DNA of 64,000 bases, taken from assembly GCA_958402795.1 (NCBI GenBank), contig CATXUX010000018.1:9221-73220 (forward strand), given 5' to 3'. Shown here piece by piece: positions 33,624 through 43,030 of this stretch. How positions within the stretch are numbered: position 1 is the stretch's first letter; every line of letters starts with the position of its first letter. A model generated the notes under the pieces. The model was not told where the DNA came from. It saw only the letters and a program-made list of their open reading frames with translations, and did no database searches. A program made the position numbers and the translations under genes. The DNA comes from an uncultured Lachnospiraceae bacterium. Its GTDB lineage: Bacteria > Bacillota > Clostridia > Lachnospirales > Lachnospiraceae.

Positions 33624-35915
33624 ATGAGAAAACAGATAAAATGGATGGACAACTGGAAGTTCAGTAAAGAAGACATCGGAGTGGAAAAAGCCGTGGGAAT
33701 GTGCGGCGCAGATTCCGGAGAGCTTGTAAACCTGCCCCACACATGGAATGCCAAAGACGGACAGGACGGAGGCAATGACTACTACCGGGGAAAATGCTGG
33801 TATGCAAAACAGCTCCCGCTGATGGATCTGGAAGGGGACGAAGAACTGTGGCTGGAATTTGACGGAGCAGCGATGATGGCGGCCGTTTATATCAATGGGA
33901 AACTTGTAGGAACACATGATGGGGGATATTCGACATTTCGTGTGAATCTGACTTCGTTTCTTGAGGATGAGAATGTTATTGCGGTATCGGTGGATAACAG
34001 CGCGGTGCGCACGGTTTATCCGCAGAAAGCAGATTTTACATTTTATGGCGGAATCTACCGGAACGTGTATCTGATCCGGGCGCCGAAAACGCACTTTGCG
34101 CTGGGGTACTATGGCGGCAATGGTCTGAAGGTGACGCCGGAAGTTGAGGGAAGCAGCGCCAGAGTTACCGTGGAAGGCTGGACGGAACAGGCGTCGGATG
34201 AAGTGTCCGCCAAACTGTGTGTACGGGATGCGGAAGGGAATGTGATCGTCCAAGAAGAAGTTCCGGTTCATGACAATTATATCAGGAAAGAACTGACGAT
34301 AGAAAACGTCCATCTATGGGATGGAAAGGACGATCCGTACTTATATACCCTGCAGGCAGCGCTGAAAACCGAGGAAGAGTCAGAGCTTCTGGACTGTGTG
34401 GAAACCACATTCGGCTGCCGCACGTTCTATGTGGATCCGCAGAAAGGATTTTTCCTGAACGGACGGTCTTACCGGCTCTGCGGCGCAGCGCGACATCAGG
34501 ACAGACAGGGCGTCGGCAATGCCCTTACACCACAAATGCATGAAGAGGATATGCAGATCCTGCTCGAAATGGGAGCCAACACGATCCGCCTGGCACACTA
34601 TCAGCATGACTCATATTTTTATGAACTGGCGGACCGGTATGGGATGATCGTATGGGCGGAAATTCCCTATATTACAGAACATATGCCGGAAGCGAGAGAG
34701 AATACGATCTCCCAGATGACGGAGCTGATCGTACAGAATTACAATCATCCTTCCATCGTCTGCTGGGCGCTTTCCAATGAAATTACGGGAACGACCGGAG
34801 TGACGGAGGATCTGGTGGAAAACCACAGGATGTTAAATGACTTGTGTCACAGACTGGATTCTACCAGACTGACGACGATGGCGCACATCTTTATGCTGGA
34901 TACGGAGGATGAACTGGTGACACTGCCGGATATTCGGTCGTATAATCTGTATTATGGCTGGTATGTGGGAGAAATGGAAGACAATGACAGTTGGTTTGAC
35001 AGCTATCATGAGAAGCATCCGGATGTGGCGATGGGACTTTCCGAGTACGGCGCAGATGCGAACCCGCAGTATCAGGGTGCGAATCCGGAAAAAGGCGACT
35101 GGTCGGAGCCTTATCAGGCATTGTACCACGAACATATGCTGGAAATGTGGAGCAGGCGTCCTTATATCTGGGCGATGCATGTATGGAATATGTTCGACTT
35201 CGGAGCGGACGGCAGAGACGAGGGCGGAAAGCCAGGGCAGAATCAGAAAGGACTTGTGACATTTGACCGGAAGCTGAAGAAGGACGCGTTCTATATCTAT
35301 AAAGCATATTTGTCGAAAGAACCGTTCGTCCATCTCTGCGGAAGAAGATATGTGGACCGGTGTGAGGAAGAGACTGAGATCAAAGTGTATTCCAATCAGC
35401 CTTCTGTGACTTTGTATGTAGATGGAAAAGAAGCCGGGACGCTGGATGGGGAGAAAGTGTTCCGTTTCAAGGTAACGATATCCGGGGAGCATGTGATTGA
35501 GGCGAAAGCCGGCGAATGCAGTGACGCCATGACGATCCGCAAAGCAGACCGGCCGAATCCGGACTACCGCAAAGCAGGAGGAGAAGTGGTGAACTGGTTT
35601 GACCGGGATGATGAGGTCATCCGGGAAGGGTATTTCTCGATCAAGGACAGTATGGGGGCGGTAAAAGCAAACCCGGAGGCAATGGCCGTGTTTGATGAAC
35701 TGATCGCTCCGATCCAGGCAAAGATCATCGAGGCATACGGGGATGTGGCGAAAAATATCCAGATGCCGGAAGAAATGCAGAAAATGATGGATCGTATGAG
35801 TGTGGAAAATTCTCTGAAGCAGATGGCGTCGATGATCACGCCGGAACTGGTCCATAAACTAAACAACCGGCTGAATCAGGTTCCAAAGCCGGAAACTTCA
35901 GAAGAGGAGGAATAA
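33624..35915 (+). CDS. GH2-family beta-galactosidase/beta-glucuronidase-type enzyme A
   Basis: A 763-residue GH2 enzyme. The start at MRKQIKWMD follows GAAGGAGG; the longer frame would run back into the promoter. It has an N-terminal jelly-roll sugar-binding domain (about 1-165), an immunoglobulin-like domain (to about 265) and a TIM barrel with the acid/base Glu in CWALSNEITG and the nucleophile Glu in MGLSEYGAD. An Ig-like DUF4982-type domain follows. Residues about 669-755 are the shared C-terminal helical module, here the longest version and rich in Met and Gln. Intracellular. Beta-glucuronidase, beta-galactosidase or alpha-arabinopyranosidase activity are all possible for this family. 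Confidence 0.88.
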   Translation: MRKQIKWMDNWKFSKEDIGVEKAVGMCGADSGELVNLPHTWNAKDGQDGGNDYYRGKCWYAKQLPLMDLEGDEELWLEFDGAAMMAAVYINGKLVGTHDGGYSTFRVNLTSFLEDENVIAVSVDNSAVRTVYPQKADFTFYGGIYRNVYLIRAPKTHFALGYYGGNGLKVTPEVEGSSARVTVEGWTEQASDEVSAKLCVRDAEGNVIVQEEVPVHDNYIRKELTIENVHLWDGKDDPYLYTLQAALKTEEESELLDCVETTFGCRTFYVDPQKGFFLNGRSYRLCGAARHQDRQGVGNALTPQMHEEDMQILLEMGANTIRLAHYQHDSYFYELADRYGMIVWAEIPYITEHMPEARENTISQMTELIVQNYNHPSIVCWALSNEITGTTGVTEDLVENHRMLNDLCHRLDSTRLTTMAHIFMLDTEDELVTLPDIRSYNLYYGWYVGEMEDNDSWFDSYHEKHPDVAMGLSEYGADANPQYQGANPEKGDWSEPYQALYHEHMLEMWSRRPYIWAMHVWNMFDFGADGRDEGGKPGQNQKGLVTFDRKLKKDAFYIYKAYLSKEPFVHLCGRRYVDRCEEETEIKVYSNQPSVTLYVDGKEAGTLDGEKVFRFKVTISGEHVIEAKAGECSDAMTIRKADRPNPDYRKAGGEVVNWFDRDDEVIREGYFSIKDSMGAVKANPEAMAVFDELIAPIQAKIIEAYGDVAKNIQMPEEMQKMMDRMSVENSLKQMASMITPELVHKLNNRLNQVPKPETSEEEE
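35628..35882 (+). other. C-terminal helical module in GH2 enzyme A
   Basis: Residues about 669-753: GYFSIKDSMGAV...NPEA...F...MSVENSLKQMASMITP...LNNRL. It has an extra amphipathic helix in the middle compared with the four other copies. Confidence 0.5.
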
Positions 35916-35917
35916 TC

Positions 35918-37534
35918 ATGCGGATCCCGTATCTGGAAAAGAAAAATGATAAAACCGTGCTTATGGTGCAGGAAAAACCGTTCATCGCAATCGCCGGAGA
36001 GGTGCACAATTCGGATGCTTCTTCACCGGAATACATGGAACAGATCTGGAAGATCGCAGATGAACTGGGAATGAATACCCTGCTTCTGCCGGTATCCTGG
36101 GAAATGATCGAACCGGAAGAGGGGAGTTTTGACTTTACTGTGGTGAAAGCGCTGATCGATCAGGCGCGCAGCTTTAACAAGAAAATCCTGTTCCTCTGGT
36201 TCGGAAGCTGGAAAAACGCGGAATGCATGTATGCACCGGAATGGGTGAAGACCGATTTAACACGGTTCCAAAGAGCGCAGATCAAGAAAGGGAAGAATAA
36301 GGCAGGACGGAAAGTTTCCGAGAGTCTGCCGTATGAGACTCCTTATACAACGATTTCCTATTTATGTGAAAATGCGATGCAGGCAGACGCAAAAGCATTT
36401 GCAGAGCTGATGAAGTATATCAAAGAATATGATGAGGCGGAATCTACGGTGATTGCCGTTCAGGTGGAAAATGAAACCGGACTGCTCGGCGCCGCAAGAG
36501 AAATATCAGACGAGGCGGACGCTTTGTTTGAAGGAGAGGTTCCGCAGGATTTTGCGGATTACATGAACGCCCATACAGCGGAAATGACGGAGGATATCCG
36601 CTCAGCCGTAGAGACGGGGGCAGACAGCGGAACCTGGACGGAAGTGTTCCAGTCCGCGGCGGAGGAGATCTTCAGCGCCTATTATATCTCAAAATATGTA
36701 AACTTTGTTGCGGAAGCAGGAAAAGAAGTGTATCCGATTCCGATGGCGGTTAACTGCTGGCTGGACAAGGGCGGCAGACCGGGATCCTATCCGACCGGAG
36801 GACCGGTGTCAAAAGTCCATGAAGTATGGAACTATAACGCGCCTGCGATCGAGATTTACGGACCGGATATTTATGTTCCGTATTTCATGGAAATCTGCGA
36901 TGAATATACAAGAAGAGGGAATGCGTTATTTATTCCGGAGGCTGCCACGCACAGCTATGCGGCGGCGCGTCTCGTATATACGGTCGGACATTATCATGCG
37001 ATGTGCTATTCGCCGTTTGGATTTGATGATATCGGAAAGCCGTTCAGTGCTACACAGGGATATCTGTTTGGTATGGACGTGACAGATGAAGCGCTGAAAA
37101 CGCCGCAAAATTATGAGGAGTATGGAAAAACCGCGCATTATCTGCAGCAGTTGATGCCGATTCTCGGAGAAGCCTATGGTACGTCCCGTCTTCAGGCCGC
37201 CTGCGGGGAGTTAAAGCAGCAGATCAGCCAGATGATGTTTGGAGAATTTGGCATAGCGGCTGTATTTGAAAATCCGATGCAGCCGAGAGCGAACGGATAT
37301 TGTCTTGTCGTACAGACGGCGGAAAATGAGTGTTATATCCTGGCAGACGCCTGCTCTGTGAGTTTTCTTTCCGGCAGTCAGGAAAAACCGAATATCGATC
37401 TGCTTCTGTTTGAGGAAGGAGAATTTGTGGAAGGCATCTGGAAACGGGGACGCCGTCTCAATGGGGACGAGGCTGCATTTATATCATTTGATGCGCCCAC
37501 ATTATTACATGCAAAGTTTTTTGTCTATGATTAA
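35918..37534 (+). CDS. GH35/GH42-like glycosidase (DUF5597 type)
   Basis: Clan GH-A TIM-barrel enzyme of 538 residues resembling beta-galactosidases that end in a DUF5597 domain. The start has the typical IAGEVHNSDASSPEYM, then PVSWEMIEPEEGSFDF and LFLWFGSWKN. The acid/base glutamate is in AVQVENETG (residues 181-188) and the likely nucleophile in LFIPEAATH near residue 346. No signal peptide is present. It begins 2 bases after the GH2A stop with GAGGAGG inside the end of that gene. The exact substrate is unknown; terminal beta-galactose or a related pyranoside is the family expectation. Confidence 0.82.
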   Translation: MRIPYLEKKNDKTVLMVQEKPFIAIAGEVHNSDASSPEYMEQIWKIADELGMNTLLLPVSWEMIEPEEGSFDFTVVKALIDQARSFNKKILFLWFGSWKNAECMYAPEWVKTDLTRFQRAQIKKGKNKAGRKVSESLPYETPYTTISYLCENAMQADAKAFAELMKYIKEYDEAESTVIAVQVENETGLLGAAREISDEADALFEGEVPQDFADYMNAHTAEMTEDIRSAVETGADSGTWTEVFQSAAEEIFSAYYISKYVNFVAEAGKEVYPIPMAVNCWLDKGGRPGSYPTGGPVSKVHEVWNYNAPAIEIYGPDIYVPYFMEICDEYTRRGNALFIPEAATHSYAAARLVYTVGHYHAMCYSPFGFDDIGKPFSATQGYLFGMDVTDEALKTPQNYEEYGKTAHYLQQLMPILGEAYGTSRLQAACGELKQQISQMMFGEFGIAAVFENPMQPRANGYCLVVQTAENECYILADACSVSFLSGSQEKPNIDLLLFEEGEFVEGIWKRGRRLNGDEAAFISFDAPTLLHAKFFVYD

Positions 37535-37546
37535 AGGAGATTTTGT

Positions 37547-40294
37547 ATGACTGAGAAGATGAAAAGAATCCTGAATGGAGAATATGGAAATCATCTGATG
37601 CCGTTTTTCTGGCAGCATGGAGAGGATGAAGCTACGCTGCGGGAATATATGAAGGTGATCCGAGAGAGCGGATGCCGCGCCGTATGTGTAGAGAGCCGTC
37701 CCCATCCGGATTTCTGCGGAGAAACATGGTGGTCGGATATGGATATCATTTTAGATGAAGCACGGAACCGGGGAATGAAAGTGTGGATTCTGGATGACAG
37801 CCATTTCCCCACCGGGTTTGCAAACGGGGCGCTGAAGAACGCGCCGGAGGAGCTGCACCGGCAGAGTATCTGTACTGCGCAGCTCGATCTGTGCAGTGGG
37901 ACAGGGGAAAACCCCGATGCAAAAACGACAGAAATTGATGTGTATGAGATGTTCCCGCCCCAGTTTCATCCGAATCAGCTGGAACAGTATATTCTCCCGG
38001 CGACCCTTAGGGACGCACCGCATTTTGATGACGATCAGATTCTTGCCGTGACGGCGGTGAATCAGGAAACCGGGGAAAGGGTGTTTCTGGATCTTCCAGA
38101 GCCGGGGGAAAAGCTGGTCTGGAAGAACCGGGAAGGAAACTGGCGGCTCTGGGTGAGTGGACTTTCCAGAAATTTCGGTCCGCACCGGGAATACATCAAT
38201 ATGCTGGACGAAGAATCCTGCCGCCTGCTGATCGACGCGGTCTATGAACCCCACTGGGAACATTATCAGGCGGACTTCGGAAGGACGATCGCCGGATTTT
38301 TCTCGGACGAGCCGGAGCTGGGAAACGGGCATATCTTCGACAACGAAGGCAGGCTTGGAAAGGATCAGGATCTGCCGTTTTCCCGGACAATGACGGAGGA
38401 ATTAAAGAAACGTCTGGGAGATCACTGGGCGAATGAGATGTACCTGCTCTGGGACAATGACAGTGATAAGAAAAAAACCGCACGTGTGAGATATGCTTAC
38501 ATGGATGCGGTGACAAAGCGGGTACGGGAAGCCTTTTCCAGACAGATCGGCACATGGTGCAGAGAACATGGCGTGCAGTATATCGGACATGTGATCGAAG
38601 ACAACAATGCACATGCAAGGACCGGCGTCAGTCTGGGACATTATTTCCGTGGACTAGACGGTCAGGATATGGCAGGGATCGACGATATCGGAGGCCAGGT
38701 GTATCCGCAGGGGGAGGACGGCCCTTATACCGGAACTCTGGGACTGCCGCGGGACGGAGAATTTTATCACTATATGCTGGGAAATCTCGCAGCGTCCGCA
38801 GCAGCGATCGAACCGGGAAAACATGGCGATTCGATGTGTGAGATTTTTGGAAATTACGGATGGGCAGAAGGTGTGCAGCTTGAAAAGTATCTGGCAGATC
38901 ATTTTATGGTGCGCGGGATCAATCATTTCGTACCGCATGCATTCAGTCCGGCGCCGTTCCCGGATCCGGACTGCCCGCCACACTTTTATGCACACGGCCA
39001 CAATCCGCAGTACCGGCATTTTGGCGCGCTGATGGAGTATATGAACCGGGTATCGGAATGCATCAGCGGCGGACACCGCGCAGTATCTGCGGCGATCCTG
39101 TATCATGGTGAGGCAGAATGGAGCGGTCAGGCGATGCTCAGTCAGAAACCGGCACGAAAACTGGCGGAAGCACAGATCGAATATGACTGCATCCCGGCGG
39201 ATGTATTTGCAGAAAAGGAACGCTACCGGACGAAGCTCGGGAAGACTCTGCAGGTGAATACGCAGGAATACCGGGTGCTGATCGTACCCCATGCGCAGTT
39301 TGTCACGGCGGAATTTGCCCTGGCTGCGGGGGAACTTCAGAAGAATGGATTCCCGGTACTGTTTCTGGACGGACTGCCGGAAGGAATCTGCAATCCCGGG
39401 GAATGTGCGAAAGCAGGAAGCATAGAGACGCAGATGACGGAAGAAGTGCTGATGAAGGGACTGCAGGACTGCACCGTTCTTTCTCTGGAGGAACTGACGT
39501 CTTACATAAGAGGAATCCGGACGGACGACGCTGTGTTTACGCCGGAAAATTCTTACCTGCGGGCGATGCATTATCAGGGAGAAACGGAACTCTGGTATTT
39601 TGTCAACGAGGCGGCAAAGCGGTACGAAGGTGCGGTCTGCATTCCGGACGCGGACGCTTTGTACGGATATGACGCATGGGAGAACCAGGTATTTCCGATA
39701 GAAGCAGAGCATGTACAGGCAGAAAACGGCGGGGCATATTTGAAGATTCCGGTTGTCCTGGAGCCGGGTAAGAGCCTGATCCTTGTACTGGATACGGCAG
39801 ACGAAGCACTGTTGCAGGAACCGGTCCTTGCTGCAGGAGAGAAAACACGGCTTTCCGAATGGAAACGAAGTATCTGCGACGCAACAGAATATCCTTGCTT
39901 TGCAGAAGAAAAAACTGTGGCGCTGCCGGATCATCTGGCAGAAGAACAGCCTTCCTTTTCCGGTTTTGTGCGGTATGAAAGCACATTTACCGTGGAAGAG
40001 GCGGCGCAGGTGGTGCTGGAAGTAACCGATGCAAAAGAAGGAATGGAAGTATTCGTGAATGGAAAGAGCGCGGGAATCCAGATCGTGCCTCCTTACTGCT
40101 ACGATCTGACAGAACTGGCGGACATAGGAGAAAATGCACTGGTGATCGAGGTCGCAACGACACTGGAACGTCAGTGCTATGATATGACGAAAGACGATCC
40201 GCGGATGAAGATGCGCGGACTGGCAGAGCCGAAAGGCGGCAGCGGCATTACCGGAGAAGTCTTTTTGTACTGCAGAAAACGGCATATGCCGTAA
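37547..40294 (+). CDS. GH106-like putative glycosidase
   Basis: A 915-residue protein with an N-terminal TIM-barrel-like region (MPFFWQHGEDE near residue 18, VWILDDSHFPTGF near residue 80, FFSDEPELGNG near residue 250, EIFGNYGW near residue 430) and a C-terminal galactose-binding-like beta-sandwich (about 800-910: FVNGKSAGIQI). The layout resembles GH106 alpha-L-rhamnosidases and related unclassified enzymes, but similarity is judged by eye and the subfamily may not be characterised. The many His and Asp residues in HVIEDNNAHAR and HFVPHAFSP could bind Ca2+ or substrate. AAAGGAG lies 8 bases upstream. Rhamnosidase activity would fit the two GH78 genes in the locus. Confidence 0.6.
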   Translation: MTEKMKRILNGEYGNHLMPFFWQHGEDEATLREYMKVIRESGCRAVCVESRPHPDFCGETWWSDMDIILDEARNRGMKVWILDDSHFPTGFANGALKNAPEELHRQSICTAQLDLCSGTGENPDAKTTEIDVYEMFPPQFHPNQLEQYILPATLRDAPHFDDDQILAVTAVNQETGERVFLDLPEPGEKLVWKNREGNWRLWVSGLSRNFGPHREYINMLDEESCRLLIDAVYEPHWEHYQADFGRTIAGFFSDEPELGNGHIFDNEGRLGKDQDLPFSRTMTEELKKRLGDHWANEMYLLWDNDSDKKKTARVRYAYMDAVTKRVREAFSRQIGTWCREHGVQYIGHVIEDNNAHARTGVSLGHYFRGLDGQDMAGIDDIGGQVYPQGEDGPYTGTLGLPRDGEFYHYMLGNLAASAAAIEPGKHGDSMCEIFGNYGWAEGVQLEKYLADHFMVRGINHFVPHAFSPAPFPDPDCPPHFYAHGHNPQYRHFGALMEYMNRVSECISGGHRAVSAAILYHGEAEWSGQAMLSQKPARKLAEAQIEYDCIPADVFAEKERYRTKLGKTLQVNTQEYRVLIVPHAQFVTAEFALAAGELQKNGFPVLFLDGLPEGICNPGECAKAGSIETQMTEEVLMKGLQDCTVLSLEELTSYIRGIRTDDAVFTPENSYLRAMHYQGETELWYFVNEAAKRYEGAVCIPDADALYGYDAWENQVFPIEAEHVQAENGGAYLKIPVVLEPGKSLILVLDTADEALLQEPVLAAGEKTRLSEWKRSICDATEYPCFAEEKTVALPDHLAEEQPSFSGFVRYESTFTVEEAAQVVLEVTDAKEGMEVFVNGKSAGIQIVPPYCYDLTELADIGENALVIEVATTLERQCYDMTKDDPRMKMRGLAEPKGGSGITGEVFLYCRKRHMP

Positions 40295-40344
40295 CAGACA
40301 ATCGCCGAAGATCAGGCGGATCATCAAGAAAGGAAACAAAGAAT

Positions 40345-42855
40345 ATGAAAAAAATAAATATAGACCGCGGCTGGGAGCTGATGTCCGGAGAACCATCGAA
40401 TATACCGGGAATGCCAAAACAGACGAGACAGGTAGACCTGCCGCACGATTTTATGATTGAATCGGATGTAAAAGCAGACTCCGTAAACGGTGCGAATACC
40501 GGATTTTTTTCCGGGGGAACCGTAACTTACACAAAATATATCGACGCGCCCGAAGAATGGGAAGGCGAACGGATCCTGGCGGCGTTTGACGGGGCGTTCC
40601 GGGATGTGACAGTGATCCTCAACGGACATATTATGGGGCGGCATCATTATGGATACACGCCGTTTAGCGTCGATCTGACGTCCCGCATGAACCTAGGAAA
40701 AAAGAACCGGCTCGCCGTGCTTGTCAGCAATGATGCGGAACCGAACAGCCGGTGGTATCCGGGCGGGGGACTGTACCGTCATGTGCATCTGCTGACGGCG
40801 CCGAAACTTCATATTGCGCCGGATGGAATTTTTGCGTATACCTCTCATATCGTAGGAGAAGACGCTTTTGTGGCAGTGGAAACAACGGTGGAAAATCATA
40901 CGTCAGAAGATCATGATATCTGGGTAAACCTCATGTTCCGGAACGTACCGGCAGAGGATCAGGAGGAAGACGCCGCAGAAACAATTGCCGCAAAGGGTGC
41001 GGTCAAGGTGCATGTCCCGGCGGGAAGCAGCGCGGTGGCGCGCACGCAGGTAACGGTAGAACAGGCAAAGATCTGGGATATCGATCATCCCGATCTGTAC
41101 CGGATCACGGCACAGCTTGTGACGGCAAGACCGACCGATCAGGAATCACAGATGTGCGTGACAGATGAAGAAGAAACCACGTTCGGAATCCGTACCATTT
41201 CTATGGATTCGAAAAATGGATTTATGTTAAACGGCAGAACCGTAAAACTCAAAGGCGGCTGTATTCACCATGACAATGGAATCCTCGGGGCGGCTTCTTA
41301 CCGGGACAGCGAGTACCGTAAGGTGAAACTGCATAAGGAAAATGGATTCAACGCGCTCCGTTTTGCCCACAATCCGGTATCGAAGGAGATGCTGGATGCC
41401 TGCGACAGGCTGGGAATGGTTGTCATCGACGAAGCCTTTGACACCTGGAATATGCCGAAGAACCGCCATGACTACTGCCGTCATTTTGAAGCAGAGTGGA
41501 AAGAGGAACTGAAAAACTTTGTCGTAAGAGACCGGAATCATCCGTCGGTCATCATCTGGTCGATCGGAAATGAACTGCCGGAGCAGGGCGGACTGTCTGA
41601 CGGATACCAGACGTCTGCAGAATTGACAGAATATGTCCGGACGCTGGATCATACCCGCTTTGTGGGCGGAGCGCTGTGTTCCTTCTTCAACGGTCTGGAT
41701 GATGAAGACACCGGAAAGTTCTGGGCGTCTCTTCAGGAAGAGGTGATGAAAAACGGTGGTTCCCTCAGCAATCTGGATGGAAAATTCGGAAGAGAGATCT
41801 GGAACGATTATACAGAGAACTTTGTGGCGCCGTGGGATGTGGTCGGATATAACTATCTGAATTACCATTACGGAGAAGCTGCAGAGCTGTTCCCGAACCG
41901 TGTGATCTGCTGTACGGAAAGCAAACCGCGCGAATTTGAGGCATATTGGAGTGATGTAGAAAAATATCCGTATGTGATCGGAGATTTTGAATGGACGAGT
42001 CACGACTACATCGGCGAGGCAGGAATCGGAAAGAGAATGTATGTGGAGCCGGGACAGGAGGCGTCCGCCATGCAGGCGCTTCACTATGCAGGATATCCGT
42101 GGAGAACAGCCGGAGCGGGAGATTTTGACCTGTGCGGATTTGAGAAGCCGCAGCTTGCGTACAAGAGGATCATCTGGGGATCCAGAGAAACATATATTGC
42201 CTGCCATAACCCGGCGGTATATGGAAAAGTGGAAATCCTGGACCGCTATGGCTGGCCGGACTGCGCACATAGCTGGACATGGGACGCAGAAGCCGGAAGC
42301 AAGGTACAGGCAGAGGTGTATTCTTCTGCGGAAGAAGTGGAACTTTTGCTAAATGGCGTCAGCCAGGGAAAGAAAAAGGCAGGAAAAGAGAATCACTATA
42401 AAGCAGTATTTGAACTGACATATGAGCCGGGTACACTGGAGGCAGTAAGCTATACAGACGGTGCGGAGATATCCCGCGACCTTGTTGTATCAGCGGGAGA
42501 ACCGGCGGGAATCCGGATCCGTCCGGAACAGACGGCACTGCATCAGACGATACTGCCTGCCAACGGACAGGCGCTGTGCTTTGCCACAGTAGAAGTGGTG
42601 GATGCACAGGGAAATCCGGTGCCGTATGTGGAAAAAGAAGCCGTGGCGTGTGTAGAAGGCGCGGCGTCTCTCGCGGCATTCGGAACCGGAAGAGAGAAAA
42701 CCGAAGAAAACTACACCACCGGAAAGACCATTGCGTACCGGGGAAAGATCCTTGCGGTTGTCCGTGCCGGATATGAGTCCGGAACCGCCGTGCTGAAAGT
42801 GAAGATGGAGGGATTCCCGGAGGCAGAACTGGAATTGGAGGTTATTGAAGCGTAA
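40345..42855 (+). CDS. GH2-family beta-galactosidase-type enzyme B with DUF4982 and Ig-like domains
   Basis: An 836-residue GH2 enzyme of a different subgroup from enzyme A. It starts INIDRGWELMSGE and shows LPHDFMIESD, SRWYPGGGLYRHVHL and the barrel motif IIWSIGNELPEQGG with the acid/base Glu. The candidate nucleophile is in VICCTESKP near residue 518, followed by DFEWTSHDYIGE. After the barrel come a DUF4982-like domain (about 630-705) and an Ig-like bacterial domain (about 715-836: AVEVVDAQGNPVP). There is no signal peptide and no helical tail module. It is the last gene of the operon, with a terminator 16 bases later. Confidence 0.9.
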   Translation: MKKINIDRGWELMSGEPSNIPGMPKQTRQVDLPHDFMIESDVKADSVNGANTGFFSGGTVTYTKYIDAPEEWEGERILAAFDGAFRDVTVILNGHIMGRHHYGYTPFSVDLTSRMNLGKKNRLAVLVSNDAEPNSRWYPGGGLYRHVHLLTAPKLHIAPDGIFAYTSHIVGEDAFVAVETTVENHTSEDHDIWVNLMFRNVPAEDQEEDAAETIAAKGAVKVHVPAGSSAVARTQVTVEQAKIWDIDHPDLYRITAQLVTARPTDQESQMCVTDEEETTFGIRTISMDSKNGFMLNGRTVKLKGGCIHHDNGILGAASYRDSEYRKVKLHKENGFNALRFAHNPVSKEMLDACDRLGMVVIDEAFDTWNMPKNRHDYCRHFEAEWKEELKNFVVRDRNHPSVIIWSIGNELPEQGGLSDGYQTSAELTEYVRTLDHTRFVGGALCSFFNGLDDEDTGKFWASLQEEVMKNGGSLSNLDGKFGREIWNDYTENFVAPWDVVGYNYLNYHYGEAAELFPNRVICCTESKPREFEAYWSDVEKYPYVIGDFEWTSHDYIGEAGIGKRMYVEPGQEASAMQALHYAGYPWRTAGAGDFDLCGFEKPQLAYKRIIWGSRETYIACHNPAVYGKVEILDRYGWPDCAHSWTWDAEAGSKVQAEVYSSAEEVELLLNGVSQGKKKAGKENHYKAVFELTYEPGTLEAVSYTDGAEISRDLVVSAGEPAGIRIRPEQTALHQTILPANGQALCFATVEVVDAQGNPVPYVEKEAVACVEGAASLAAFGTGREKTEENYTTGKTIAYRGKILAVVRAGYESGTAVLKVKMEGFPEAELELEVIEA

Positions 42856-42870
42856 CAGTAAGCTGTGATA

Positions 42871-42901
42871 GAGAGTAAAAACTTTTTTACTCTCTTTTTT
42901 T
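42871..42901 (+). terminator. Rho-independent terminator after GH2 enzyme B
   Basis: A 10-bp stem GAGAGTAAAA / TTTTACTCTC with a 4-base loop is followed by seven T residues. Confidence 0.9.
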
Positions 42902-42924
42902 GTATGACCATGCCCGGTGTAACA

Positions 42925-42984
42925 AAAATAATGCTACTTTGAGCAAAGAATATTCTAAAAAACAGAAGTAAACTGAATTATAAT
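42925..42984 (+). promoter_or_regulatory. AraC-type regulon promoter 5 (eight-gene GH3-to-GH3 operon)
   Basis: TGCTAC at 42932-42937 (one mismatch to TGCTAG) and TTCTAA at 42953-42958 have starts 21 bp apart, with a GCAAAGAA spacer core. The -10 box TATAAT lies at 42979-42984, 26 bp after the second half-site start. Confidence 0.7.
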
Positions 42985-43030
42985 AATCACATCAGCTGAG
43001 AGAAAGAAACCAGAAGGAGGGTGAGACAAA

